From assembly GCA_033344895.1 (NCBI GenBank), contig JAWPMN010000001.1, forward strand, positions 3,418,001-3,482,000: a stretch of 64,000 nt of DNA, read 5' to 3'. The stretch is from Alphaproteobacteria bacterium (GTDB lineage Bacteria > Pseudomonadota > Alphaproteobacteria > UBA8366 > Aestuariispiraceae). Numbering within the stretch: the first letter of the stretch is position 1; every line of letters begins with the position of its first letter. Under the pieces are notes generated by a model, which saw only the letters and a list, made by a program, of their open reading frames with translations, had not been told where the DNA came from and made no database searches. Both the position numbers and the translations under genes were made by a program. Positions 42,578 to 51,723 of this stretch are shown one piece after another.

Positions 42578-43756
42578 TCAGAGGCGGGAGGCCATTTCCT
42601 GATCGATCTTGCCGGTACGCCAGTCTTCCAGCGCTTCGACAAGTTTGCGCTGACGTGAACTGAAATCGCGCCAGTTCGTGAGTTCGTTCTCCAAGTCCTC
42701 GACGACCTCGCGCGGGACCAGCGGCGTATTTTTGAGCGCCAGATCGATCGCCTTGAAGACATCCTCGTCGTTGTCAGCCGCCAGCGCGGCTTCGAACAGC
42801 GAACAGATCGGCTGCCAGCCATCCAGGGCGAGCGCGGCATTCAGTTTGGCCTCTTCACATTCGGCCAGGGCCTTGTCGAGACGTTTCAGGCTGGACTGAA
42901 GATTGTTTGCGCGACGTTCCACGCGGGCCAGTTCCTTAGCCGCGATGCCAAGGAATTGCTGGAACGGAAAGATCAGGTCGCCCAGGACTGTCTTGAACAG
43001 TTCGGGCAGATCGTCCTGTCGGTCCTCGAGGTCACTGAGTACATTCCCCAGGCGATTGCGTTGACGGATGAGCCAGCCTTGCAGGCTGTCATCTGCCGAA
43101 TCGACCTGCACCGCAGGGGCGATAGCGATGGCAAACTTCTCCAGCCGCTCCATCGCTTCCTCGACACTGCAGCCGATGGTCGCCGCAAGATGCTCGAACA
43201 TCACCTTGTTGAACTTGTTCTGGATGGCGGCGGTTTCCGGGTCACTCTTCGACGCGTTCATCAGAAGACGGTATGTATTCACCGTCATCTTCTTCAGTTG
43301 CGCTTGCCCGTAGGCCTCCCCTGTCAGCCGCATCAACTGGACGACAAGGCGCAGATAGGTCTGTGCCTCGACCGTCCTGTCGATTTCCGCCTCGGTCGGA
43401 TGGTCGTCGCGTCGGCGTTGGGCCAAGGACTGGCCGAATCGCGGGATGCGCTTCAGCAGGCTTGCGCGAATATCTGCCGGGCTGATCAACGGTTTCAAAG
43501 GAGAAACCGGGGCCTGCACGATGTCATCGACGAACTCGATTTCGTCTTCGGCCAGGTTGCCAAACGCATCCTTTACTTGCGTCAGCGGCAGAACCATCGA
43601 CGCTTCCTTTTTCCCGGAAAATCCGGGAATCAGAACCATCCAGTCCTTGGGATCGCTGGATCCGTTGTCGAGGCGCAGCCGCCCGAAATTCATGTTGGCG
43701 GTTTTGAAACCGGCCCAGACGCCGCGCTGTTCATAGGTTGCCGGAAGATCCGCCAT
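42578..43756 (-). CDS. uncharacterised 392-residue coiled-coil protein
   Basis: No signal peptide or membrane span. The N-terminus (about 1-60) is distinctive: YEQRGVWAGFKTANMNFGRL, then WMVLIPGFSGKK. The middle (about 90-250) is helical, and residues about 255-310 form a likely coiled coil (AAKELARVERRANNLQSSLK). The C-terminus resembles a helical bundle. I know no family or function. It is convergent with the PAS kinase gene and divergent from fabD, with 194 bp to the fabD start. Confidence 0.75.
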   Translation of the reverse strand: MADLPATYEQRGVWAGFKTANMNFGRLRLDNGSSDPKDWMVLIPGFSGKKEASMVLPLTQVKDAFGNLAEDEIEFVDDIVQAPVSPLKPLISPADIRASLLKRIPRFGQSLAQRRRDDHPTEAEIDRTVEAQTYLRLVVQLMRLTGEAYGQAQLKKMTVNTYRLLMNASKSDPETAAIQNKFNKVMFEHLAATIGCSVEEAMERLEKFAIAIAPAVQVDSADDSLQGWLIRQRNRLGNVLSDLEDRQDDLPELFKTVLGDLIFPFQQFLGIAAKELARVERRANNLQSSLKRLDKALAECEEAKLNAALALDGWQPICSLFEAALAADNDEDVFKAIDLALKNTPLVPREVVEDLENELTNWRDFSSRQRKLVEALEDWRTGKIDQEMASRL

Positions 43757-43950
43757 GATAAAACCCGCCCATTAAACCTGCGCCATATTTCTACTATCCT
43801 TATCCTGAATGTTTGGTTAACGGTGCCATCGTAGGGAAGGGCGCTGAAATGCCCGCCGCTTGACACCGGAACGTTGCCGATTATGACTGCGCCGAAGAAA
43901 ATCACGGTCCTTAGCGGGCTAACCGTTCGATCCGGGGAAGGGAGACGTTT

Positions 43951-44892
43951 ATGAGCCGCGCATTTGTATTTCCAGGACAGGGCAGTCAGGCGATCGGCAT
44001 GGGCGGCGAACTCGCCGAGGCCTTCACCGTCGCGCGAGAAGTCTTCGAGGAAGTCGACGATGCCCTGGGGCAGAACCTCTTCAAGCTGATGCAGGAAGGG
44101 CCGGAGGGCGATCTGACCCTGACCGAGAATGCGCAGCCGGCTCTCATGGCAGTAAGCCTCGCCGTGGTTCGGGTCCTCGAAAGCGAAGGCGGCAGAACTC
44201 TTGGCGACATGGCCGATTGCGTCGCCGGGCATAGCCTGGGGGAATATTCGGCTCTGGCGGCGTCCCGGGCGCTGGAACTTGCCGACACGGCCCGGCTGCT
44301 GAAACTGCGGGGCCAGGCCATGCAGGCGGCCGTGCCGGTCGGGGAAGGTGCCATGGCGGCGCTGCTGGGCCTGGATCTGGAGCAAGCCGAGGCCGTTGCG
44401 GCTGAGGCTGCCCAGGGCGAAATCTGTGCCGCGGCAAATGACAATGCCCCGGGACAGGTTGTAATCTCCGGCGCGGCGAGTGCCGTCGAGCGCGCTCTGG
44501 AAATTGCCAAGGAGAAGGGCGCGAAGCGCGCGGTTCTGCTGCCGGTTTCGGCGCCGTTTCACTGCGAGTTGATGGCGCCGGCCGCCGACAAGATGGGGCG
44601 CGCCCTGGCGGAAACCATCATTCAGCCGCCCGCTGTTCCGCTGATTGCCAATGTCACGGCAGCGCGCACCGTCGACCCCGATGCCATCCGGCGTCAGCTG
44701 GTGGAGCAGGTGTGCGGTCGTGTCCGCTGGCGCGAAAGCGTGCTGGCGATGAAGGAGCTGGGGATCGACACGTTGGTTGAAGTCGGATCCGGCAAGGTTC
44801 TGTCCGGTCTGGCCAAGCGAATTGACCGCGACCTCAGCGGCGTCGCGATCAACGGCCCGGCCGATGTCGAGGCGTTTCTGTCGTCGCTTTGA
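43951..44892 (+). CDS. fabD: malonyl-CoA:ACP transacylase FabD
   Basis: 313 residues. FVFPGQGSQAIGMG at the N-terminus, the catalytic Ser in GHSLGEYSAL, and the catalytic His in VSAPFHCELM are all present. It loads malonate onto acyl carrier protein. It heads fabD-fabG-acpP-fabF-mltG. The upstream GGGAAGGGAGA is a good ribosome site. Confidence 0.97.
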   Translation: MSRAFVFPGQGSQAIGMGGELAEAFTVAREVFEEVDDALGQNLFKLMQEGPEGDLTLTENAQPALMAVSLAVVRVLESEGGRTLGDMADCVAGHSLGEYSALAASRALELADTARLLKLRGQAMQAAVPVGEGAMAALLGLDLEQAEAVAAEAAQGEICAAANDNAPGQVVISGAASAVERALEIAKEKGAKRAVLLPVSAPFHCELMAPAADKMGRALAETIIQPPAVPLIANVTAARTVDPDAIRRQLVEQVCGRVRWRESVLAMKELGIDTLVEVGSGKVLSGLAKRIDRDLSGVAINGPADVEAFLSSL

Positions 44893-44940
44893 TCAAGGCG
44901 GTATAACGAAATTCACGAATTTTCTGGGAGATAATCGGTC

Positions 44941-45678
44941 ATGTTCGATCTGACGGGAAAATGTGCCCTGGTCACCGGCGCTACCGGCGGCATTGGCGGC
45001 GAAATCGCCAAGGCGCTGCATGCGGCCGGGGCGACTGTCGGCCTGAGCGGGACGCGGGCGGAACGGCTGGAAGCCGTCGCGGCGGATCTGGGCGATCGCG
45101 CCCATGTGCTGCCGGCCAATCTGTCGGATCCGGAAGGACCCGACGCGCTTGCCAAGGCCGCCGAAGAGGCGATGGGGGCCGTCGATATCGTTGTGAACAA
45201 TGCCGGTCTGACGCGCGACAATCTCGCCATGCGGATGAAGGATGACGAGTGGGATCAGGTTCTGGCCGTCAATCTGACCGCCTCCTTCCGTCTGTCCCGG
45301 GCCTGCCTGCGCGGGATGATGAAGAAGCGTTGGGGCCGGATCATCGGCATTACCTCAATCGTCGGTGTTACCGGCAATCCGGGGCAGGCCAATTATGCGG
45401 CGTCCAAGGCGGGGATGATCGGCATGTCGAAATCGCTGGCCCAGGAAGTCGCCAGTCGCGGCATCACCGTCAACTGCGTGGCGCCTGGATTCATCGAAAC
45501 GGCGATGACGGATGCACTGGCCGACAAGCAGAAGGAAGGCCTGCTGTCCGCGATTCCCGCGGGCCGTATGGGCACACCGGAGGAAATCGCCGCCGCGACC
45601 CTCTTCTTGGCAGCCCCGGAATCGGCTTATATCACCGGTCAGACGCTGCACGTGAATGGCGGCATGGCAATGATCTGA
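44941..45678 (+). CDS. fabG: 3-oxoacyl-ACP reductase FabG
   Basis: 245 residues, SDR fold. Glycine motif TGATGGIGGEIA, catalytic Ser in ITSIVGVTGN and YAASKAG (YxxxK), and GQTLHVNGGMAMI at the end. It reduces 3-oxoacyl-ACP with NADPH. The position between fabD and acpP separates it from the other SDR genes in the window. A TGGGAGA site is upstream. Confidence 0.97.
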   Translation: MFDLTGKCALVTGATGGIGGEIAKALHAAGATVGLSGTRAERLEAVAADLGDRAHVLPANLSDPEGPDALAKAAEEAMGAVDIVVNNAGLTRDNLAMRMKDDEWDQVLAVNLTASFRLSRACLRGMMKKRWGRIIGITSIVGVTGNPGQANYAASKAGMIGMSKSLAQEVASRGITVNCVAPGFIETAMTDALADKQKEGLLSAIPAGRMGTPEEIAAATLFLAAPESAYITGQTLHVNGGMAMI

Positions 45679-45862
45679 TTTGGCCGCTCAGCCCGGAAAT
45701 CCGGGACAAAATGGGTGGTCATTTAAGTGACACGATAGGCTGGTCTCTCCAGTTGAAGTGTGATAGGCAGGCGCCGTCGCGCTGGAGACCGGCGCAAAAA
45801 TCGGGTTTGAAACTGAGGTCGGCCGGGTCTTCCTGGCCGCGGCAGACAAGGGAAAGACAGAT

Positions 45863-46096
45863 ATGAGCGACGTTGCGGAGCGTGTGAAAAGCATTGTGGT
45901 CGAGCATCTTGGTGTTGATGCCGAAAAGGTTACCGACAATGCCAGCTTCATCGACGATCTGGGCGCGGACAGCCTCGACACGGTCGAGCTCGTGATGGCG
46001 TTCGAAGAAGAATTCAACTGCGAGATCCCGGACGACGCGGCTGAGAAGATCGCGACCGTCAAGGATGCGATCGATTTCATCGCCGCGAACAAGTAA
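45863..46096 (+). CDS. acpP: acyl carrier protein
   Basis: 77 residues, acidic. The phosphopantetheine Ser is S37 in [11 protein letters not shown]. The carrier shuttles growing acyl chains between the Fab enzymes. A 184-bp gap separates it from fabG and may hold an additional promoter; I see no clear -35/-10 there. GGGAAAG precedes the ATG. Confidence 0.98.
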   Translation: MSDVAERVKSIVVEHLGVDAEKVTDNASFIDDLGADSLDTVELVMAFEEEFNCEIPDDAAEKIATVKDAIDFIAANK

Positions 46097-46298
46097 CACA
46101 GCGCGTGTTTCGGGCGGCCCGTTCAGGGCCGCTCGCCGCGTATCTGCCGCGCCGTATGTCGGCGCAGCGCCCGCTGCGGCACGGTCCCCAGGCAGTCGTC
46201 TTTCGATAGTGACGGCTGTGGCGGGGTCGCGACGTCTTGCGGGCTTTTTTGTGTCCTGTGCATCGTAGTGGGACCGACAGTTTAAGGATGGGACGATC

Positions 46299-47564
46299 AT
46301 GAGACGCGTAGTCGTGACGGGTCTGGGCGCAGTGACGCCGCTGGGTGTCGGAGTCGACACGGTTTGGGAACGGCTGATTGCCGGTCAATCCGGTATTCGG
46401 GCCGTCGAGAGTTTCGACGTATCGGACCTGCCAGCCAAAATCGCCGGCGAAATCCCCAAGGGCAGCAAGTCCGAAGGGGCGTTTGACGCCGAGGAATGGG
46501 TCGAGAAAAAAGACCTGAAGAAGATGGACACGTTCATCGCCTATGCGCTGGCCGCGTCCCAGCAGGCGGTGGAAGACGCCGGACTGACCTCCAAGGACCA
46601 GAACGAACTGGATCGCACCGGGGTCATGATCGGCTCCGGCATCGGCGGCCTCGGCGGCATTGCCGAAGGCAGCAAGATTCTTGACGATCGCGGTCCGCGC
46701 CGTCTCAGCCCGTTCTTCATTCCGGCCAACCTGATCAACCTGGCCAGCGGCTATGTGTCGATCGTCCATGGCTTCCGCGGCCCGAATCACGCGGTGGTTA
46801 CGGCCTGCGCGACGGGGACGCATGCCATCGGAGATGCCGCACGCTTGATCATGTTCGGCGACGCCGACGTGATGGTCGCGGGCGGGACTGAATCCGCGGT
46901 TTGTCGCATCGGTGTTGCCGGATTCGCCGCAGCGCGCGCCTTGTCGACCGGGTTCAACGACACGCCGGAACGCGCGTCGCGTCCCTGGGACAAGGACCGC
47001 GATGGATTCGTCATGGGCGAGGGCGCGGGCATCGTGGTCCTGGAAGAACTGGAACATGCCAAGGCGCGCGGTGCGAAGATCTATGCGGAAGTCCTGGGCT
47101 ACGGTCTGTCGGGCGACGCCTATCACATGACCGCACCGGCGGAAGATGGCTCTGGCGGATATCGGGCCATGGAGAACGCGTTCCGCAATGCCGGTATCGC
47201 CCGGGAAGAGATCGATTACGTCAACGCCCACGGCACGTCGACGCCGCTGGGGGATGAAATCGAACTGGGTGCGGTAAAGCGGCTGTTCGGGGACCATGCC
47301 TACAAGCTGGCGATGTCGTCCACGAAATCTGCGATTGGCCATCTGTTGGGCGCGGCCGGGGCGGTGGAGGCGATCTTCTCCGTCAAGACGATCGAGACCG
47401 GCAAGATTCCGCCGACGCTGAACCTCGACAACCCGTCGGAGGGCTGCGATCTGAACCTGGTGGCCCACACGTCCCAGACGCGGGAGGTCAACTACGCCCT
47501 GTCGAACAGTTTCGGCTTCGGCGGCACCAATGCCAGCGTGATCTTCGGCCCGTCCCCGTCGTGA
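46299..47564 (+). CDS. fabF: 3-oxoacyl-ACP synthase II FabF
   Basis: 421 residues, KAS II fold. The catalytic triad is Cys in VVTACATGTHA, His in NAHGTSTPLGD and His in SAIGHLLGAAG. It condenses malonyl-ACP with acyl-ACP. A 202-bp gap follows acpP; it holds a GC-rich inverted repeat (GGCGGCCC / GGGCCGCT region about 46117-46136) without a T-run. AAGGATGGG precedes the ATG. Confidence 0.97.
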   Translation: MRRVVVTGLGAVTPLGVGVDTVWERLIAGQSGIRAVESFDVSDLPAKIAGEIPKGSKSEGAFDAEEWVEKKDLKKMDTFIAYALAASQQAVEDAGLTSKDQNELDRTGVMIGSGIGGLGGIAEGSKILDDRGPRRLSPFFIPANLINLASGYVSIVHGFRGPNHAVVTACATGTHAIGDAARLIMFGDADVMVAGGTESAVCRIGVAGFAAARALSTGFNDTPERASRPWDKDRDGFVMGEGAGIVVLEELEHAKARGAKIYAEVLGYGLSGDAYHMTAPAEDGSGGYRAMENAFRNAGIAREEIDYVNAHGTSTPLGDEIELGAVKRLFGDHAYKLAMSSTKSAIGHLLGAAGAVEAIFSVKTIETGKIPPTLNLDNPSEGCDLNLVAHTSQTREVNYALSNSFGFGGTNASVIFGPSPS

Positions 47565-47613
47565 TCCGACGGGGCGCCTGCCTTCCAAACCAAGTAGGCG
47601 GACGCTCGACACC

Positions 47614-48687
47614 GTGACCGACCAGCATTCCGAAGACTCCCACAACAAGGGGCAGAGCCCGGAACAGAAGGATGCGCCGCCGCGCAGAAGTTCGGCGGCG
47701 CGTATTCTTCGTCGTGCCCTTGTTGCGTTCCTGCTTCTGGTTCTGCTGACCGGCGGCGGCGCGGCGTGGCTGTTCAAATGGGCGCAGGATGTCCATCGCC
47801 AGGCCGGGCCGCTGGCACAGGATACGGTGGTCGTGATCGAGCCGGGATCGGGCCTGCAGCGGATTGCCCGCGAACTCGAACAGGCGGGTGTCATCGACCA
47901 TCCCGAAGTGTTCATCGCCATGCTGCGCTATTCCGGGGAGCACACCCGCCTCAAGGCCGGGGAATATCGATTCGAAGCCGGCGCGAGCCAGCAGGAGGTT
48001 GCCGGCAAGCTGATTGACCACGATGTCCTGGCCCATTTCCTGACGATACCGGAAGGGCTGACCGTGGCCGAGATCCTGGAAATCGTGGCCGGAGCCGATG
48101 GTGTGACCGGCGCCATGCCGCCGGCGCCGCCGGAAGGCAGCCTGCTTCCGGAAACCTATCAGTACCGGCGGGGGGACAGCCGCGCGGATATCCTTGCCCG
48201 CATGCAGGCGGCAATGGATGAAACCCTTCAGCAATTGTGGGAAAACAGAGCGGAGAATCTGCCGATTTCCAGCCCCGAGGAAGCCGTCATTCTGGCATCC
48301 ATCGTGGAGAAGGAAACCGGCGTCGCCTCCGAACGGGCCCGGGTTGCCGCTGTTTTCGTCAACCGGCTGCGCCGGGGCATGCGCCTGCAATCGGACCCAA
48401 CGGTGGTCTATGCCCTGACCGGAGGCCAGGCGCCCCTTGGGCGGGCCCTGACACGGCAGGACTGGAAGGTGGAGCACCCCTACAACACCTATCGCGTCGA
48501 AGGACTGCCCCCCGGACCGATCTCCAACCCCGGACGCGACGCGCTGCAAGCGACGCTGAATCCTGTGGAGTCGAAAGAGCTGTATTTTGTCGCCGACGGG
48601 ACCGGCGGTCATGCCTTCGCCGAGACCCTCGCCCAGCACAACCGCAATGTGGCGAAATGGCGAAAAATCCGCAGTCAGACCGACTAG
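47614..48687 (+). CDS. mltG: endolytic transglycosylase MltG
   Basis: 357 residues with a GTG start. A charged N-terminal segment precedes one membrane helix (ALVAFLLLVLLTGGGAAWLF). The YceG/MltG domain has the catalytic Glu in ILASIVEKETGVASE and RLRRGMRLQSDPTVVYAL, with YNTYRVEGLPPGPISNPG later. It cleaves nascent peptidoglycan glycan strands near the synthesis machinery. It is 49 bp after fabF, a common arrangement. Confidence 0.95.
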   Translation: MTDQHSEDSHNKGQSPEQKDAPPRRSSAARILRRALVAFLLLVLLTGGGAAWLFKWAQDVHRQAGPLAQDTVVVIEPGSGLQRIARELEQAGVIDHPEVFIAMLRYSGEHTRLKAGEYRFEAGASQQEVAGKLIDHDVLAHFLTIPEGLTVAEILEIVAGADGVTGAMPPAPPEGSLLPETYQYRRGDSRADILARMQAAMDETLQQLWENRAENLPISSPEEAVILASIVEKETGVASERARVAAVFVNRLRRGMRLQSDPTVVYALTGGQAPLGRALTRQDWKVEHPYNTYRVEGLPPGPISNPGRDALQATLNPVESKELYFVADGTGGHAFAETLAQHNRNVAKWRKIRSQTD

Positions 48688-48845
48688 CTTTCTATCGCCA
48701 TAGGGGTATCCTTTAGGGCTGTTTGGCAAATCCCTTGCCATGAATTCTGCTACTTGCTTGAATTGTCTCGTGGAAACAGGGTGCAATTCAGCGCTGCACT
48801 TCTTGTTTGCGGCGCGGTGCGGTCTTCGTAAGGGGAGCGTTCGAC

Positions 48846-50036
48846 GTGCTGCTACATCTGCTGCTCAAATATCTCATACAATCCGGATCGCTTGAGCTGG
48901 AACGCCCCGATGGCGTGGTCCATCGTTATGGTGACGGCACCGGCCAACCGGTTCGGATCAAGTTCCACGATTCCCGGGCGATGAACCGGGCGGCGCTGTG
49001 GCCGCGCCTGCGGATCGGCGAGGCCTATGTCGACGGGACGATGACCATCGAACAGGGCAATCTGCACGACTTCCTCTACGTCGTTGGCCGCAACCTGGCG
49101 GCGCAGCAGGATGGCCTGCCGCAGCGGGTCAGCCGTTTCTGTCAGAACCTTCTCAATCTTGTCGAAACCTACAACCCCATCGGCAGGGCGCAGAAAAATG
49201 TCGCCCACCATTACGACCTGAATGGCGAGTTCTTCGGGCTGTTTCTCGATTCCGACAAGCAGTATTCCTGCGCCTATTTCGAGACGCCGGAAACCGACTT
49301 GGAATCCGCGCAGATCGCCAAGAAGGCCCATATCGCGAAGAAGCTGCGAATCGAACCCGGCATGAAGGTACTCGACATCGGGTCCGGCTGGGGTGGGCTG
49401 GGGCTTTATCTGGCACAGAATTATGATTGTGACGTCACCGGTGTGACCTTGTCGGTCGAACAGCACAAGGTGTCGAACGAACGTGCCCGGGAGGCCGGTA
49501 TCTCCGACCGCGTCCGGTTCGAGTTGAAGGACTACCGCCTGCTGGAAGACCGCTACGACCGGATCGTTTCGGTCGGCATGTTCGAACATGTCGGCCCCCG
49601 GCATTACGATGAATACTTCGCGAAGGTGAAGGCGCTCCTGAAGGATGACGGCATTGCGATGATCCATACGATCGGACGCATGGGCACGCCGGAACCGATC
49701 AGCCCGTGGATGCGCCGGTATATCTTCCCTGGTGCCTATCTGCCGACCCTGACGGAGATCACCAGACCGATCGAAAGACAGTGGCTCTGGCTGACCGACT
49801 TCGAGGTCTGGCGCGAACACTATGCGGACACGCTGCTACGCTGGCATGAGCGGTTTCAGGCAAACCGGGACAAGGTCCTTGCGCTCTATGACGAGAAATT
49901 CTGCCGAATGTGGGAGTTGTACCTGTTGGGGTGTGAGATGAGTTTCCGGATTCAGGAACTCTGTGTGTTCCAGGTTCAACTCGCGCGCAAGATCGACGCC
50001 GTGCCGAGAACCCGTGCCTACCTATACCGTAATTGA
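48846..50036 (+). CDS. cyclopropane-fatty-acyl-phospholipid synthase-type methyltransferase
   Basis: 396 residues from GTG 48846, with GGGGAG 8 bp upstream. The N-terminal region (about 1-100) is typical of CFA synthases. The SAM-binding motif is VLDIGSGWGGLGLYLA, followed by GVTLSVEQ, SVGMFEHVGP and YIFPGAYLPTL. It methylenates unsaturated fatty acyl chains of membrane lipids. The Cys of E. coli Cfa near the end (GxxxFRxxxxxQ) corresponds to CEMSFRIQELCVFQVQ. Close relatives can instead make other methylated fatty acids, so exact product is open. Confidence 0.88.
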   Translation: MLLHLLLKYLIQSGSLELERPDGVVHRYGDGTGQPVRIKFHDSRAMNRAALWPRLRIGEAYVDGTMTIEQGNLHDFLYVVGRNLAAQQDGLPQRVSRFCQNLLNLVETYNPIGRAQKNVAHHYDLNGEFFGLFLDSDKQYSCAYFETPETDLESAQIAKKAHIAKKLRIEPGMKVLDIGSGWGGLGLYLAQNYDCDVTGVTLSVEQHKVSNERAREAGISDRVRFELKDYRLLEDRYDRIVSVGMFEHVGPRHYDEYFAKVKALLKDDGIAMIHTIGRMGTPEPISPWMRRYIFPGAYLPTLTEITRPIERQWLWLTDFEVWREHYADTLLRWHERFQANRDKVLALYDEKFCRMWELYLLGCEMSFRIQELCVFQVQLARKIDAVPRTRAYLYRN

Positions 50037-50059
50037 CGGTCCGGTTTGGAGGGGGCGTT

Positions 50060-50653
50060 ATGCAGGATCATCCTTACAGGAAGGAACTGCTGGACCGGGC
50101 AATGTCCTTTTATGACCGATTGTTCGATCTGACGCGGACGGTGGTGGTTCTGAACCTGGCCGTAGGGGTCTTGTCGTCGTTCCTCTTCGGACAGAATGGC
50201 ATCGATAACTGGTCCGGACTCACCAAGGGTATCATTTTTCTAGCGATTGTTTTCTTCGGGGTCGTTTTCAACCTGGGCGCATGGTGCGCGCATTCCTTTC
50301 TGTATCTGACGATACGGCGCATCCTTCGGGAGGTCAGGGAAATCGAGGTTAAAGATGAAGCCAAACTCATTCCCCGATTCACCCGTCTGATTGATGCGGA
50401 TTCGTTATATCGGGACGCGGAGTGGTCCGACCGCCCGCGCTATTCGCAACTTTGCCGGTCGGGTGTCGGGATGCTTCGGGCTGGGTTCTGTATTCTGAGC
50501 TACGAGATATCCAGTCGTGCCCAGGATGCTCAGCGGGCCTCGGACGAAGCGGTTCAAATGCTGCACGACCATGCATTCCTTTTTGAGAAAGTCTTTTTCC
50601 TGGTGTGCGTCGTAATCTGGGGATTGATTGCTTGCGCCGTTCTCTTCGGTTGA
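50060..50653 (+). CDS. uncharacterised membrane protein, 197 residues
   Basis: Start 50060 has GGAGGGGG about 8 bp upstream. Three membrane helices: about 28-46 (TVVVLNLAVGVLSSFLF), 58-78 (IIFLAIVFFGVVFNLGAW) and the C-terminal 175-197 (VFFLVCVVIWGLIACAVLF). A cytoplasmic helical domain lies between the second and third. It begins 23 bp after the methyltransferase stop, so cotranscription is likely. No family is recognised. Confidence 0.72.
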   Translation: MQDHPYRKELLDRAMSFYDRLFDLTRTVVVLNLAVGVLSSFLFGQNGIDNWSGLTKGIIFLAIVFFGVVFNLGAWCAHSFLYLTIRRILREVREIEVKDEAKLIPRFTRLIDADSLYRDAEWSDRPRYSQLCRSGVGMLRAGFCILSYEISSRAQDAQRASDEAVQMLHDHAFLFEKVFFLVCVVIWGLIACAVLFG

Positions 50654-50715
50654 ACCGCCGCGACGGAGTAACGAAACCCGATTAAGGTGGTATGTCGCAT
50701 TCGGAGAATTGGAAT

Positions 50716-51675
50716 ATGAAATGTTTACCCTTGGCCGCCGCGGCGCTTCTGTCGGTCGCCGGACCGGTTCATGCGCAAAGCTTCATTGTAGTTGGTGATT
50801 TGCCCTACAATTCCGCTCAAGACGAGGCTTTTCAGGAAACAATCGCCCCGGCGATCACCGCGGCGGATATTCCCTTTGTGATTCATGTCGGCGACATCAA
50901 GGGCAGTAAGGAGATCTGCTCCGATGGGCTGCTGACCGCGCGACGAGACGCGATCTATGCGCTGAAGCCGGGGCGGGTCTTCTATACGCCGGGCGACAAT
51001 GAATGGACGGATTGCGATCGCGATTCCTCCGGCATCGCGATGCGGGAGTATGATCGCCTGGATCGTCTCCGCCAGCTCTTTTTCGAGCCACCGCCGGAGG
51101 CACCGAATGAGTTGGATGTCGTGCGCCAGGGCGGCTATCCGGAAAATGCCCGATGGCGCCATGACGATGTGATCTTCGTGACCCTGCATGTGGTCGGCAC
51201 CAACAACGGTCGGAAGCAGATCCTGCTCGATGACGTCCAAGAGGCTCTTGCGCGGGTGGAGGCCCGCGATACGGCGAATGCGCAATGGCTGGAGGCAGCT
51301 GTGTCCTACGCGCAGGAAACCGGTGCCGCCGCGCTGGTCGTTGCTGCGCAAGCGGATCTGACAGAGCCCTGGGGGCGCGGAAGGTGTAGCGTGCAGAACC
51401 CGCAGGAATGCGACGCCTTTGCGGATCTTCGGGAACGGCTGCGGCAGGCGGCGGCGCGTTTCGGCAAGCCCATGCTCTATATTCACGGTGACACCGACCC
51501 CTATTGCCTGGATGCCGGTTTTGGCGGGGAAAAGGCTACGAATCTCTGGCGTCTGAACGCTGCGGGGGATTATGCGGTAATCGACGCGGTTACGGTCACC
51601 GTGTCACCCCAGGAGGCAATGCCGTTCAAGGCCGTGACGCTGCTGGGCGGGCTGTCGCCGACGACCGGTTGCTGA
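50716..51675 (+). CDS. secreted calcineurin-like metallophosphoesterase
   Basis: 319 residues from ATG 50716, with GGAGA 9 bp upstream. A signal peptide (MKCLPLAAAALLSVAGPVHA) is followed by GDLPYNS, HVGDIKGS, TPGDNEW and HGDTDPYC, the dimetal motifs of calcineurin-like phosphoesterases (GDxxY, GDxx, GDNE, GHxH-like end). It should act in the periplasm on a phosphoester. The substrate cannot be named. Gene on the same strand as the two membrane-lipid genes upstream, with 62 bp between. Confidence 0.82.
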   Translation: MKCLPLAAAALLSVAGPVHAQSFIVVGDLPYNSAQDEAFQETIAPAITAADIPFVIHVGDIKGSKEICSDGLLTARRDAIYALKPGRVFYTPGDNEWTDCDRDSSGIAMREYDRLDRLRQLFFEPPPEAPNELDVVRQGGYPENARWRHDDVIFVTLHVVGTNNGRKQILLDDVQEALARVEARDTANAQWLEAAVSYAQETGAAALVVAAQADLTEPWGRGRCSVQNPQECDAFADLRERLRQAAARFGKPMLYIHGDTDPYCLDAGFGGEKATNLWRLNAAGDYAVIDAVTVTVSPQEAMPFKAVTLLGGLSPTTGC

Positions 51676-51723
51676 TCCCGCGATATGCGGCCCTTTCCGA
51701 CCGTGTGGAAAGCGGCGTCTTGG

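Noticed and set aside
46113-46250. GC-rich hairpin after acpP as a terminator
   Set aside because: No T-run directly after the stem; later T-run at about 46245-46250 is not adjacent to a matching stem.
46077-47921. A 614-codon open frame on the minus strand opposite fabF and mltG
   Set aside because: It covers acpP's end, fabF and mltG antisense, has no family features and low-complexity basic residues; such frames arise in GC-rich coding DNA.
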